A stretch of 64,000 nucleotides of DNA. It comes from Anaerolineales bacterium (GTDB lineage Bacteria > Chloroflexota > Anaerolineae > Anaerolineales > UBA4823). The translations under genes were made by a program, and so were the position numbers. Of this stretch, positions 52,642-60,919 are shown piece by piece (positions within the stretch are counted from its first letter, which is position 1; the number at the start of each line of letters is the position of its first letter). Location of the stretch: assembly GCA_025057645.1 (NCBI GenBank), contig JANXBJ010000003.1, positions 124,001-188,000 on the forward strand. Direction: 5' to 3'. The notes under the pieces were generated by a model. It saw only the letters and a list, made by a program, of their open reading frames with translations. It did not search any database and was not told the origin of the DNA.

Positions 52642-54051
52642 ATGGCACTCGCTGATCTTGCTGTAATCGGCCTGGCGGTTATGGGGCAGAACTTGGCCCT
52701 GAACATCGAGCGCAACGGTTACCGGGTGGCGGTCTATAACCGCACCCTCGAGCGCATGCGCCAGTTTTTGGCCGAGCGAGCGCAGGGGAAACAGATTATT
52801 GGCTGCGAAACGCCTCCTGATCTGGTTGCCAGCCTCAAGCGCCCGCGGCGTTTGCTGATCATGGTCAAAGCCGGCAGCCCGGTGGACCAGATGATTAACG
52901 AACTCCTTCCCCACCTTGAACCCGGAGATATCCTGATTGATGGTGGCAACTCGTTCTTCAAAGACACCGAGCGACGTTTACAGGAAGTCGAAGCCAGGGG
53001 TTTGCTCTATCTCGGCATAGGAATTTCCGGCGGAGAGGAGGGTGCCTTGAAGGGCCCCAGTCTTATGCCTTCCGGCCATCCCGAGGCATATCGGGCGCTA
53101 GAGAGCTTGCTGCAGGCCATCGCCGCCAAAGTGGACGGTGAGCCTTGTGTGACCTACCTAGGGCGCGGTGGGGCTGGCCATTACATCAAGATGGTCCATA
53201 ACGGTATTGAATACGCTGACATGCAATTGATCGCTGAAACCTACGACCTCTTGCGGCGCGGTCTGGGGCTGAGCGCAGCCCAAATCGCCCAAACCTTTGC
53301 TGCATGGAACCAGAGCGAGCTAAACTCCTATCTGATCGAAATTACCGCTCAAATCCTCGGAGTCATGGATACAGAGAGTGGAGAGCCGCTCGTAGAGAAA
53401 ATTTTGGATGTAGCGGAGCAAAAAGGCACCGGAAGGTGGACTTCCCAAGAAGCGCTCGAGCTGGGTGTTCCCATTCCAACTCTTCAGGCTGCTGTGGAGG
53501 CGCGGGCGCTTTCGGCACAGCGAAGCTTACGTTTGGAGATCGCTCCCCAGTTCAGCGGGTTGCTACTTCCTCCCTCTCCGGTCGCGGCGATCGAGATCGA
53601 CTCTTTGAAACGGGGTCTCTATGCCGCAAAGATTTGCGCGTATGCTCAGGGCATGGCGATGTTGGAACAAGCGACCCGAACTTATCAATACGAATTCGAT
53701 CTCAGCGAGGTTGCGCGCATCTGGCGGGGAGGTTGTATCATTCGCGCTCGCTTGCTGGAACACATCCGCCGCGCCTATCGCCAAAATCCCCATCTGCCGA
53801 ATCTGATCCTCGATCCCTTCTTCCGCCAAGCGCTATTGGAGGCTCAGCCCGCCTGGAGGGAAACCGTGCAGTTCGGGGTGGGCGCAGGGATTCCTCTCCC
53901 GGCCATGAGCGCTGCCTTGGCCTACTTTGACGGCCTGCGCAGCGAAAGGTTGCCGGCGAACCTGATCCAAGCTCAGCGCGACTATTTCGGCGCCCACACT
54001 TACCGTCGTCTCGACCGGGAGGGGGTTTTTCACACCGAGTGGCAGGCATGA
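52642..54051 (+). CDS. gnd: 6-phosphogluconate dehydrogenase, decarboxylating
   Basis: A 469-residue enzyme of the oxidative pentose phosphate pathway that turns 6-phosphogluconate into ribulose 5-phosphate, CO2 and NAD(P)H. The N-terminal Rossmann site LAVIGLAVMGQNLALNIERNGYRVAVYNRT is at residues 5-34. GISGGEEGALKGPSLMPSG near 125 and the catalytic Lys in GGAGHYIKMVHNGIEYADMQ near 185 are intact. The C-terminal tail closes the dimer active site. NRT at the end of strand 2 is the form usual for NADP binding. ATG 52642 is preceded by GGAGG. It is the only sugar-phosphate gene here. Confidence 0.95.
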   Translation: MALADLAVIGLAVMGQNLALNIERNGYRVAVYNRTLERMRQFLAERAQGKQIIGCETPPDLVASLKRPRRLLIMVKAGSPVDQMINELLPHLEPGDILIDGGNSFFKDTERRLQEVEARGLLYLGIGISGGEEGALKGPSLMPSGHPEAYRALESLLQAIAAKVDGEPCVTYLGRGGAGHYIKMVHNGIEYADMQLIAETYDLLRRGLGLSAAQIAQTFAAWNQSELNSYLIEITAQILGVMDTESGEPLVEKILDVAEQKGTGRWTSQEALELGVPIPTLQAAVEARALSAQRSLRLEIAPQFSGLLLPPSPVAAIEIDSLKRGLYAAKICAYAQGMAMLEQATRTYQYEFDLSEVARIWRGGCIIRARLLEHIRRAYRQNPHLPNLILDPFFRQALLEAQPAWRETVQFGVGAGIPLPAMSAALAYFDGLRSERLPANLIQAQRDYFGAHTYRRLDREGVFHTEWQA

Positions 54052-54056
54052 AAAAG

Positions 54057-54086
54057 CAGCAGGGTCAGCGTGCGCTGACCCTGCTG
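54057..54086. terminator. Bidirectional terminator between gnd and the cold-shock gene
   Basis: CAGCAGGGTCAGCG and CGCTGACCCTGCTG form a very stable stem of 13-14 bp between the convergent genes. On the minus strand it is followed by CTTTTTC. Confidence 0.85.
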
Positions 54087-54108
54087 GAGTTTCCGGGGTC
54101 AACCGACC

Positions 54109-54321
54109 TTACGAAAGCGGGACAACGTTGGCAGCTTGCAACCCTTTTGGGCCTTCCTCAATTGAAAACTCCACTTTTTGATCCTTTACCAGCTTACGAT
54201 ATCCCTCTGTCTGAATGGCGGTGAAGTGGACAAACACATCTTCACCATCTTCACGCCCCAGAAAGCCGTAGCCCTTTGCGGCGTTGAACCATTTGACAGT
54301 GCCAATAATGCGTTCACTCAT
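54109..54321 (-). CDS. csp: Cold-shock protein, CspA family
   Basis: A 70-residue OB-fold protein with both RNA-binding motifs: RNP1 KGYGFLG near residues 15-21 and RNP2 DVFVHFTAI near 26-34. It binds single-stranded RNA or DNA and keeps mRNA unfolded. The ATG at 54321 is chosen for the family start [12 protein letters not shown] and its GGAGA RBS. The leader is about 80 nt long, longer than needed, as is common in cold-shock genes whose 5' UTR controls translation. A terminator shared with gnd follows. Confidence 0.95.
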   Translation of the reverse strand: MSERIIGTVKWFNAAKGYGFLGREDGEDVFVHFTAIQTEGYRKLVKDQKVEFSIEEGPKGLQAANVVPLS

Positions 54322-54401
54322 CTTTCGATCTCCATTGTTCGTTAAGATTGCGTCGCTTCCCGGCGAGAACAGGCGGAGAAACGACCGTAACAAGCCTAAA
54401 G

Positions 54402-54428
54402 ATTATCACGATGTTAAAAAAGTGTCAA
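54402..54428 (-). promoter_or_regulatory. Promoter of the cold-shock gene
   Basis: On the minus strand, TTGACA (54428-54423) is followed after 15 nt by GATAAT (54407-54402). The spacing is short, but both boxes are close to consensus. Confidence 0.5.
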
Positions 54429-54548
54429 GACCGCCTTACTTAAGTTAAGCGGTCGATATGGTCGATATAAGCCTGCCTACCGCCTTTTCCTAACAGAGGA
54501 CAGCACTGGACGATCGCAACAAAGACTCCGCAGGGAGGTGAACTTTCA

Positions 54549-54577
54549 TCGACCATCTCATAAGGTAAGAGTATAAT
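54549..54577 (+). promoter_or_regulatory. Promoter of the DUF2804/spermidine-synthase-like pair
   Basis: TCGACC (54549-54554), a 17-nt spacer and a perfect TATAAT (54572-54577) lie 20 nt before the start codon, with AGGAGG between. Confidence 0.7.
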
Positions 54578-54596
54578 CCGAAAGAGGAGGTTGAGA

Positions 54597-55631
54597 ATGC
54601 AGCGCGAAATTACCCATTCCGGGCCTCTGTTAACTCTGAACGGCAACCTCGCGCAAATCGGTTGGTCGCGTCAGCCGCTGCTGGATTGCAATCTCGAAGC
54701 TTTGCGCTTCTACCGTTTTCGCTTCTTGCAACGTTTTCGCCTCAAGCGCTGGGACTACTACGCAGTTTTCACCCCTCAGCACTTTTTCTCGGCTACGATC
54801 GCCGATCTCGGCTATGCCGGCAATGTTTTCGTTTACGCGGCCGATTTTGTCAACCGTGCTCTTCACGAGGAAAGCTTGGTGCTCCCTTTAGCCCGCGGGG
54901 TGGTCTTGCCCCGCAATAGCCAAAGTGGGCATAGTCGCTATCACGGTAGGGGGGTAAGACTGGACTTTCTCGTGGAGGGATCGAAGCGGCGCATTCAAGT
55001 GGATTGGCCGAGTTTTGATCGTGGTCAGGGCCTCGAGGCCGAGATCACCCTAGAGGTGCCCCAAGGTGCCGAGTCGATGAACATCGTGATCCCGATCGGA
55101 AGCCGGCGATTTTACTTCAACCGCAAGATCAATTGCCTACCGGCTCGTGGCACGCTGCGCTATGGCGATCTTTTCCTCGAGCTTGACCCGACCACTTGTC
55201 TTGGTTCTCTGGACTGGGGACGCGGGGTGTGGGAGTACCGCTCGTTTTGGAACTGGGCAAGCGCCAGCGGCTACCTCTCCGATGGGCGCACCCTCGGTTT
55301 GAACTTGGGCTGCGGATTCGGCGATCTCTCCGCCGCTACCGAGAACGCTCTGATCCTTGCCAATCGCATCCATAAATTAGACCAAGTTGCCTTCGAATAT
55401 CAACCCAGGGACTATATGCAACCTTGGCGTTTCACCGACAACCAGGGGCGCCTCGATCTGACCTTCACCCCCTTTCTAGAGCGCACCGCCCTCACCAATC
55501 TGGGGATCATTTACAGCGAAGTCCATCAGGTGTTTGGACGGTATAACGGCTTTGCGGTAGCAGACGACGGGGAAAAAGTGCCCATTAGCGACCTTATTGG
55601 CTTTGCAGAAGAACACCGAGCGCGATGGTAG
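54597..55631 (+). CDS. DUF2804 family protein
   Basis: A 344-residue, beta-rich cytoplasmic protein matching DUF2804 throughout: opening EITHSGPLLTLNGNLAQIGWSRQPLLDCN, LKRWDYYAVFTPQHFFSATIADLGYAG, the DWGRGVWEYRSFWNWASASG core near residue 215, and the LGLNLGCGFGDLSAATENAL segment. It probably has two related beta-jelly-roll halves, reminiscent of lipocalin/AttH-type domains that act on hydrophobic compounds. No reaction is known. ATG 54597 sits 6 nt after AGGAGG. The next gene starts 7 bp before its stop, so the two are coupled. Confidence 0.85.
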   Translation: MQREITHSGPLLTLNGNLAQIGWSRQPLLDCNLEALRFYRFRFLQRFRLKRWDYYAVFTPQHFFSATIADLGYAGNVFVYAADFVNRALHEESLVLPLARGVVLPRNSQSGHSRYHGRGVRLDFLVEGSKRRIQVDWPSFDRGQGLEAEITLEVPQGAESMNIVIPIGSRRFYFNRKINCLPARGTLRYGDLFLELDPTTCLGSLDWGRGVWEYRSFWNWASASGYLSDGRTLGLNLGCGFGDLSAATENALILANRIHKLDQVAFEYQPRDYMQPWRFTDNQGRLDLTFTPFLERTALTNLGIIYSEVHQVFGRYNGFAVADDGEKVPISDLIGFAEEHRARW

Positions 55632-58165
55632 GGGAAACGGCCAGCCCTAGCGGGCTGTTCTGGCGTGTGGCTCTCTTTTCAGCCGTTGCCCTGCTCTTCC
55701 AGGTTATTCTCACGCGCTTGTTCTCGGTTGCCCAGTTCTATCACTTTGTCTTCTTGATCGTGAGCATTGCGATGCTGGGCTATGCGGTCAGCGGGGTGGT
55801 CTTAGCGTTTCGTCCGGCGCTTTCTCCTCAACAGGCCCTTGCCGTGTTCGAGCGGTGTGCTCTTGGGGGCACAATTTCCATCCTAGCAGCTTATTTGATT
55901 TTGAATGAATTGCCCTTCGATTCCTTCAGCATCGCCTGGGATGTGCGTCAGCTAGCCCGGTTCGGTTTGAATTACCTTGCCCTCAGTCTGCCCTTCTTCT
56001 TCAGCGGTTTGGCCTTGGGGGTGTTGTTGAACGCTTTCCCGCAACAGGCGGGGCAAATCTATGCTTGGAATTTCATCGGCGCAGGGGTAGGATGTCTGGG
56101 AGGGCTGGCCTTGCCCGGCCTGGTAGGTGGCGAGGGGGTGATCGTGGCCTGTTGCGGCGCATTGGCGCTCTGCGCTTTGCCGAGACCGAGAAGTACTCTC
56201 CTTCCCGACCACCTCTCGCCCCTTGACCCCTCGCAGACGAGACCTCTGCCCTCGTCAGCGAAGAGCAGAGGTGGGACCGGCGGTTGGGTGCGAATAGGCG
56301 CAATCTCGCTTTGGGTGGGTTTCTGTGTCCTGGAATTGATCGCGCGCAGCCAGGGAACCCCGCTGCTGCCCGCCCTCAATTTGCGCCTTTCGCAATACAA
56401 GAGCCTCTCTTATGCTCTGCAATACCCGGATGCCGAGCTGATCTTCCAGCGTTGGAATGCTTTCTCACGGGTGGACGTGGTGCGCAGCAGCGGCATCCGC
56501 TCGGTTGCAGGCATGAGTTTTACCTATGCCAAGCCCCTGCCACCCCAGGCCGGCTTATTTGTCGATGGCGATAATCTCTCCCCTCTGCTATACTTGCCGG
56601 CTGACTTGGAATTTACCGCCTATCTCCCGCAAGCGGTGGCCTTTTGGCTGCAGCCGCACGCCCATGTGCTTGTGCTCGAGCCGCGCGGTGGGATGGATAT
56701 TTTGGTCGCCTTAGCGCAAGGCGCAGAAACGGTGACCGCTGTGGAAGTCAACCCCTTGGTAGTGGTCGCTGCCCGGCAAATCTACACCCATCCGGGCGTG
56801 AACGGGTTGATCGAAGACCAGCGCAGCTTTACACGCCGCACCGAGCAGCGCTTCGATGTGATCCTGCTCACTCTGACCAGCTCCTTCCACCCCGTCCGTT
56901 CCGGGGCCTATAGCCTTGCTGAAGACTACCGCTATACCCTCGAAAGCTTTAGCGAGTTGCTGCAACTGCTTCAGCCACAAGGGGTGCTGGTTTTCAACCG
57001 TTGGCTGCAGAAGCCACCCAGCGAGAGCTTGCGCGCTTTTGCCACCGCTGTCGAAGCCCTCGAAAGTTTGGGGTTGGATCCTCGCTCAAGGATCGTTGTC
57101 CTGCGCGGCTATGCCTTGGCTACCTTCCTCGTCAAGCGTCAGCCCTTCAACGAAGCGGAGCTGGCTACGGTGCGTCAGTTTGCCAGAAGCCGCGCTTTTG
57201 ACCTGATCTACGCTCCCGATCTGCGCCCGGAGGAGACCAATCGCTTCAATGTCTTGGCCGAGTCGCTCTACACCTCGGCTTATCAGGCGGTGCTAGAGCC
57301 TCAAACGCGGCAACAGTTTTACCGCCGCTACGCTTACGACGTGCGGCCGGTGACCGACGATCGTCCTTTTTTTGCCCATTATTTCAAGTGGGGGCAAACC
57401 CGCCAAGCTCTGGCGGAGTTCGGGCAGACTTGGCAGCCCTTCGGCGGGGTGGGGATGTTGGTGGTGGTCGGGCTGTTCGGGTTCGTCCTCCTTCTAGGAG
57501 CCCTGTTGGTGGGCCTCACGGGATGGTTGGTAAAGAAGGGTCTGGCATCTCAGCAGGGTTCGGATCGGCTGGCCCTGCCCGCTCGGGGCAGCTCTCATTC
57601 GCCCTCTGGGAGGGTTTTGTTCTACTTTACGGCCATTGGTTTTGCTTACTTATTAGTCGAGCTGGCCCTGATCCAGCGCTTTCAGCTCTATTTAGGGCAA
57701 CCGGCCTATGCGGTTGCAGGGGTTCTTTTTGCCCTGTTGGTTTCTTCCGGGATCGGCAGTCTGAACGCCCAACGCGCCCCCTTGCGGCTCTCTCTTTTTG
57801 GGTTGGCGCTTTGGATCGCCACAGCCGCCTGGTGGCTGAAGGTCGTGTTTGAGAGGACATTAGCGTTTCCTCTGCCCGCCCGGCTGGCCTTGATGTTTCT
57901 TATCATTGCTCCCGGCGGGTTGGGCATGGGAGTCGCTTTCCCAGCAGGGTTGCGCTTCTGGCTGCGGGAGGAGCCGCAGCGGCGCTGGCTGCCGTTGATT
58001 TGGTCGCTCAACGGGGCGGCTTCTGTCATTGCCTCGGTGGGCGCCATGCTCCTGGCTTTGAGCTTTGGTTTTTCGGCAGTCTTACAGAGCGGCGCCCTGC
58101 TTTATGCCCTAGCCGCAGTTATGGTGCAGGCGAGGGAGCCCCGCGCTGCACGCCCTCGCCGGTGA
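55625..58165 (+). CDS. Membrane-embedded spermidine-synthase-like methyltransferase-fold protein
   Basis: An 846-residue protein with about seven N-terminal membrane helices (residues 8-200 and 220-240), then a soluble region that includes a spermidine-synthase-type SAM/dcSAM fold near 345-470. The motif I-like VLVLEPRGGMDILVALAQGA and the acidic VTAVEVNPLVV are visible there, but not a clear polyamine-site DxD. Further helices lie in the C-terminal part (about 600-840). Such fused proteins are widespread in Chloroflexi and other phyla and their product is unproven. The gene overlaps DUF2804 by 7 bp and the convergent pcm-like gene by 47 bp. Residues 180-215 hold a low-complexity Pro/Ser loop. 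Confidence 0.8.
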   Translation: MVGETASPSGLFWRVALFSAVALLFQVILTRLFSVAQFYHFVFLIVSIAMLGYAVSGVVLAFRPALSPQQALAVFERCALGGTISILAAYLILNELPFDSFSIAWDVRQLARFGLNYLALSLPFFFSGLALGVLLNAFPQQAGQIYAWNFIGAGVGCLGGLALPGLVGGEGVIVACCGALALCALPRPRSTLLPDHLSPLDPSQTRPLPSSAKSRGGTGGWVRIGAISLWVGFCVLELIARSQGTPLLPALNLRLSQYKSLSYALQYPDAELIFQRWNAFSRVDVVRSSGIRSVAGMSFTYAKPLPPQAGLFVDGDNLSPLLYLPADLEFTAYLPQAVAFWLQPHAHVLVLEPRGGMDILVALAQGAETVTAVEVNPLVVVAARQIYTHPGVNGLIEDQRSFTRRTEQRFDVILLTLTSSFHPVRSGAYSLAEDYRYTLESFSELLQLLQPQGVLVFNRWLQKPPSESLRAFATAVEALESLGLDPRSRIVVLRGYALATFLVKRQPFNEAELATVRQFARSRAFDLIYAPDLRPEETNRFNVLAESLYTSAYQAVLEPQTRQQFYRRYAYDVRPVTDDRPFFAHYFKWGQTRQALAEFGQTWQPFGGVGMLVVVGLFGFVLLLGALLVGLTGWLVKKGLASQQGSDRLALPARGSSHSPSGRVLFYFTAIGFAYLLVELALIQRFQLYLGQPAYAVAGVLFALLVSSGIGSLNAQRAPLRLSLFGLALWIATAAWWLKVVFERTLAFPLPARLALMFLIIAPGGLGMGVAFPAGLRFWLREEPQRRWLPLIWSLNGAASVIASVGAMLLALSFGFSAVLQSGALLYALAAVMVQAREPRAARPRR

Positions 58166-58949
58166 GGGGCACAAAAGCAACTCCGCCTAACTCATAGGCG
58201 GTAAGCTCCCCGTTTTGCTTGACGAACTTCCACAACGTCTGATAGCTGCCCGGCGGACCGATGGGGATGATGATGCGTCCCCCTTCCTTTAGTTGGGCAA
58301 CCAGCGGCGCCGGTAAGTGGTCGGGCGCAGCCGTGACAATGATTGCGTCAAAAGGGGCAGCTTCCGGCCAGCCGTAATAGCCATCCCCCTGACGCACTTC
58401 CACTTTATACCCTAGAGCCCGCAAACGCTCTGCAGCTCCCTCAGCCAATTCGGGGATGATTTCAATGCTATAGACCTCTAAGTAGCCGAGCTGCGCCAGA
58501 ATCGCCGCTTGATAACCGGAACCGGTTCCAATTTCCAACACCCGCTCATCAGGCTTCAGGTCGGCAAGCTCGGTCATCCAAGCCACGATGTAGGGCTGAG
58601 AGATCGTCTGTCCGAAGCCGATCGGCAAGGGGTGGTCGTTATAAGCAAAGTCCAGGTATTCTTCGGGAACAAAGAGGTGGCGCGGCACGGCTTTCATGGC
58701 GGCGATCACATCCGGGTTCTTAACCCCTCGCGCCACGATGGTTTGCTCCACCATGCGCAACCGCCGCTCGGTAAAGGCAGCTTCCTCTGCGGGCTCCTCC
58801 GGGAGCGGTGTTGCACCACCCTTCACTTCTGTCGGAGTGGGCAAGGGCGAGGCAGGACGAGGCGAACGCAGCCAGATTGCTGCGAGCACCAGCCCAAGCA
58901 GGAAGATCGCTCCTATCCCAAGGAAGACTTTGCGTTTGCTTTCTCTCAT
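58119..58949 (-). CDS. Membrane-anchored protein-L-isoaspartate methyltransferase-like protein
   Basis: A 276-residue protein with an N-terminal membrane helix (about 7-28, VFLGIGAIFLLGLVLAAIWL), a Pro/Thr linker and a full Pcm domain. The Pcm motifs include ISQPYIVAWMTELADL, motif I RVLEIGTGSGYQAAILAQLG, IIVTAAPDHLPAPLV and GGRIIIPIGPPG. It is close to the cytosolic Pcm at 46 kb but anchored. If the domain is outside, SAM supply is a puzzle; if inside, the anchor localises repair to the membrane. I chose Met at 58949 (MRESKRK) because the upstream 19 residues do not fit. The 3' end overlaps the spermidine-synthase-like gene. Confidence 0.87.
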   Translation of the reverse strand: MRESKRKVFLGIGAIFLLGLVLAAIWLRSPRPASPLPTPTEVKGGATPLPEEPAEEAAFTERRLRMVEQTIVARGVKNPDVIAAMKAVPRHLFVPEEYLDFAYNDHPLPIGFGQTISQPYIVAWMTELADLKPDERVLEIGTGSGYQAAILAQLGYLEVYSIEIIPELAEGAAERLRALGYKVEVRQGDGYYGWPEAAPFDAIIVTAAPDHLPAPLVAQLKEGGRIIIPIGPPGSYQTLWKFVKQNGELTAYELGGVAFVPLTGEGVQRGAPSPAP

Positions 58950-59224
58950 ACTTCCCTCACTTCCAAACCTATGAACAGGAGCAACGCACCACAGGCGGGC
59001 GCCCATTGCGGAGGATACTCGAGAGCAGCGCTCTGCCCAAGCGCCAGATCGGAGGCATATTGGGATTCGGGCAGCCCAAGCTCTTGTGGCAATTCACCCG
59101 TTTGAGGAGAAGTAAGCGTTGAAATCCGGTGTACTCATTATACCGGGAAAGAGGGTTCTATACCCGGAGGGCGAGCTATTCCTCAGTTGAAGAAGGACCG
59201 GGCAAAGCAAAAGACCCTGCGCCC

Positions 59225-60484
59225 TTAATGGATCAGCCGCCGCAACGCCTCACCGAAGCGTTCAATTTCTTCCACCGTGTTGTAATGCACTGCCCCCACT
59301 CGCACCATCCCGCCATCTTCCTCTACCCCAAGGCGAGTGGTCACCGCTAGGGCATAATAGTTCCCATCCCAGACGTAGATGCCTGCCTTGTCCAATTCCT
59401 CTGCCACATGACGGGGGTGCCAACCCTTGAGGCGAAAAGCCACCGTGGGCACACGTTCGCTCAAGCGCTTGGGATCGCGCAGCCCGTAGATCGTGATCCC
59501 GGGCGTCCCTTCGAGGGTTTCCAATAGAGCGAGTGTCAATCCCGCCTCGTATTGGCGGATGACACTCATGGCTTTCTTCAGGCGCAGGCGTCGCCCTTGG
59601 TAGGTCTGGGCAAGTTCAGCCTCGAACTCGGCACCATAGGTTTCGCCCAGAGCCTCCAGATATTCGATGGCGCCTAGGACGCCGACAATCCCTTCGTGGT
59701 TGAGCGTGCCGGTTTCAAATTTGCCCGGCGGGCGTGAGGGAGCGGGCCGCACCTTGTAGGCAACTAAGGCCTCCAGAAGCTCATAGCGTCCGTAGAGGAC
59801 ACCCACATGGGGGCCAAACCATTTGTACGCAGAAGAGACCAGAAAATCGCAGCCGAGGGCCTGGACATCAATCGGGCCGTGGGGGGCGTATTGCACGGCG
59901 TCTACATAAACCAGCGCACCGGCCTGCTTTGCCATCGGGACGATCTCGGGCAAGGGGTTAATTGTGCCCAGGGCATTCGAGGCATAGCCTACGGCAACAA
60001 GGCGCGGTTGGCGTTCGAGCGCACGGCGCATTTCATCTAGCCTGAGCGTGCCTTCTTCGGGGCAGAAGTCCACCCAATCCACGATGCACCCCCGTTCCTC
60101 AGCGATCAACAGCCAAGGGCTGATATTGGCGTCGTGGTCCAAACGGGTGACCACAATGCGATCGCCCGCCTGAAGCCAACGCGCCAAGGAGCGGCTGAGG
60201 TGAAAGGTGAGCGTGGTCATGTTTGCCCCAAAGATCATTTCCTCCGGCCGAGCGGCGTTGTAGAAATCGGCCACTGCAGCGTGAGCTTCCCAAAGCAGTG
60301 CATCCGACTGACGGCTGGTGGCAAACGCGCCCTCGTGATTGGCATTGCATGTGGTGAGGTAATCCACCATCCGTTTGAGCGCAGGCTCGCAGATTTGTGT
60401 GCCGGCGGGGTTATCCAGGAAGATCGCCGTGCTCTTTTGCAGCGCAGGAAATTGAAGGCGGACAAGGAGAGGGTCTAAGGCCAT
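59225..60484 (-). CDS. Cysteine-desulfurase-like PLP enzyme (class V aminotransferase)
   Basis: A 419-residue fold-type I PLP enzyme related to the VC1184-type cysteine-desulfurase-like family. FLDNPAGTQICEPALKRMVDYL opens the fold. The PLP-Lys lies in FLVSSAYKWFGPHVGVLYGR near residue 225, DHDANISPWL near 115 holds the cofactor-stacking residue, and RVGAVHYNTVEEIERF is at the end. I do not see the mobile Cys loop of true IscS/SufS desulfurases, so activity on cysteine or selenocysteine is uncertain. ATG 60484 with GGAG upstream is preferred over 60517, which directly follows a terminator-like hairpin. It could supply sulfur or selenium, but context does not prove this. Confidence 0.83.
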   Translation of the reverse strand: MALDPLLVRLQFPALQKSTAIFLDNPAGTQICEPALKRMVDYLTTCNANHEGAFATSRQSDALLWEAHAAVADFYNAARPEEMIFGANMTTLTFHLSRSLARWLQAGDRIVVTRLDHDANISPWLLIAEERGCIVDWVDFCPEEGTLRLDEMRRALERQPRLVAVGYASNALGTINPLPEIVPMAKQAGALVYVDAVQYAPHGPIDVQALGCDFLVSSAYKWFGPHVGVLYGRYELLEALVAYKVRPAPSRPPGKFETGTLNHEGIVGVLGAIEYLEALGETYGAEFEAELAQTYQGRRLRLKKAMSVIRQYEAGLTLALLETLEGTPGITIYGLRDPKRLSERVPTVAFRLKGWHPRHVAEELDKAGIYVWDGNYYALAVTTRLGVEEDGGMVRVGAVHYNTVEEIERFGEALRRLIH

Positions 60485-60525
60485 AGGTAAGCTCCGGGCC
60501 GAGACTGGGTCGCGCATCTATCTAT

Positions 60526-60570
60526 AAAAAAGCAGATGCCTGGGTGAGGGGGGCACCCAGACATCTGCTT
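60526..60570 (-). terminator. Terminator-like hairpin in the leader of the PLP enzyme gene
   Basis: AAGCAGATG and CATCTGCTT, then CTGGGTG and CACCCAG, form a 16-bp stem with one C-A mismatch and a 7-nt loop. On the minus strand a T-tract (T6 including stem ends) follows, about 40 nt before the start codon at 60484. This is either the end of an upstream minus-strand RNA or an attenuator for the PLP gene. Confidence 0.7.
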
Positions 60571-60919
60571 GCATGTAGTTTACCACAAAATCAAAGTTAA
60601 TCAAGGGTTTTTTGGATTTTAATAGATTAATGTTTATTAATCTAAATAATCCCGTATATCAATCCCTCCGAGTTCTGCGGAACACCGGCGGAGATAAGCC
60701 CGCAGCGTTGATCCCGGTTTATAGTGAAGTTTGGCCCAACTTCCCCGAAGACCCGAAGCGGTCTCCCTGAAATCAACCCTTTGCCGTCCCGATCCGGGTG
60801 AGCGTTACCTCCTGTTTGGGGGTATACTCGGAGGGTGTGTGACTCGGTTGGGGAGTCCATCTCGGGGAAGGCACATATGAGCTGTCCCGACCAATTTCTA
60901 CGTCCACTGGTCAGAGCTT
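60571..60919. other. Structured intergenic region between PLP enzyme and MFS genes
   Basis: No credible gene; the 72-codon minus frame here looks spurious. An AT-rich block contains the inverted repeat TAGATTAAT/ATTAATCTA (60623-60644, 4-nt centre). It is followed by CTCCG/CGGAG with an inner GTTC/GAAC stem (about 60665-60693). Next is a three-way-junction-like set: GTTGAT/ATCAAC (60707-60777) enclosing GAAGTT/AACTTC (about 60726-60743) and AGACC/GGTCT (about 60749-60765). GACTC/GAGTC follows near 60841-60858. It could be a leader of the MFS gene (+) or of the PLP gene (-). I cannot match it to a known riboswitch. Confidence 0.4.

Noticed and set aside
60642..60860. 72-codon minus-strand frame
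   Set aside because: It lies across the structured region; no RBS and no family match.
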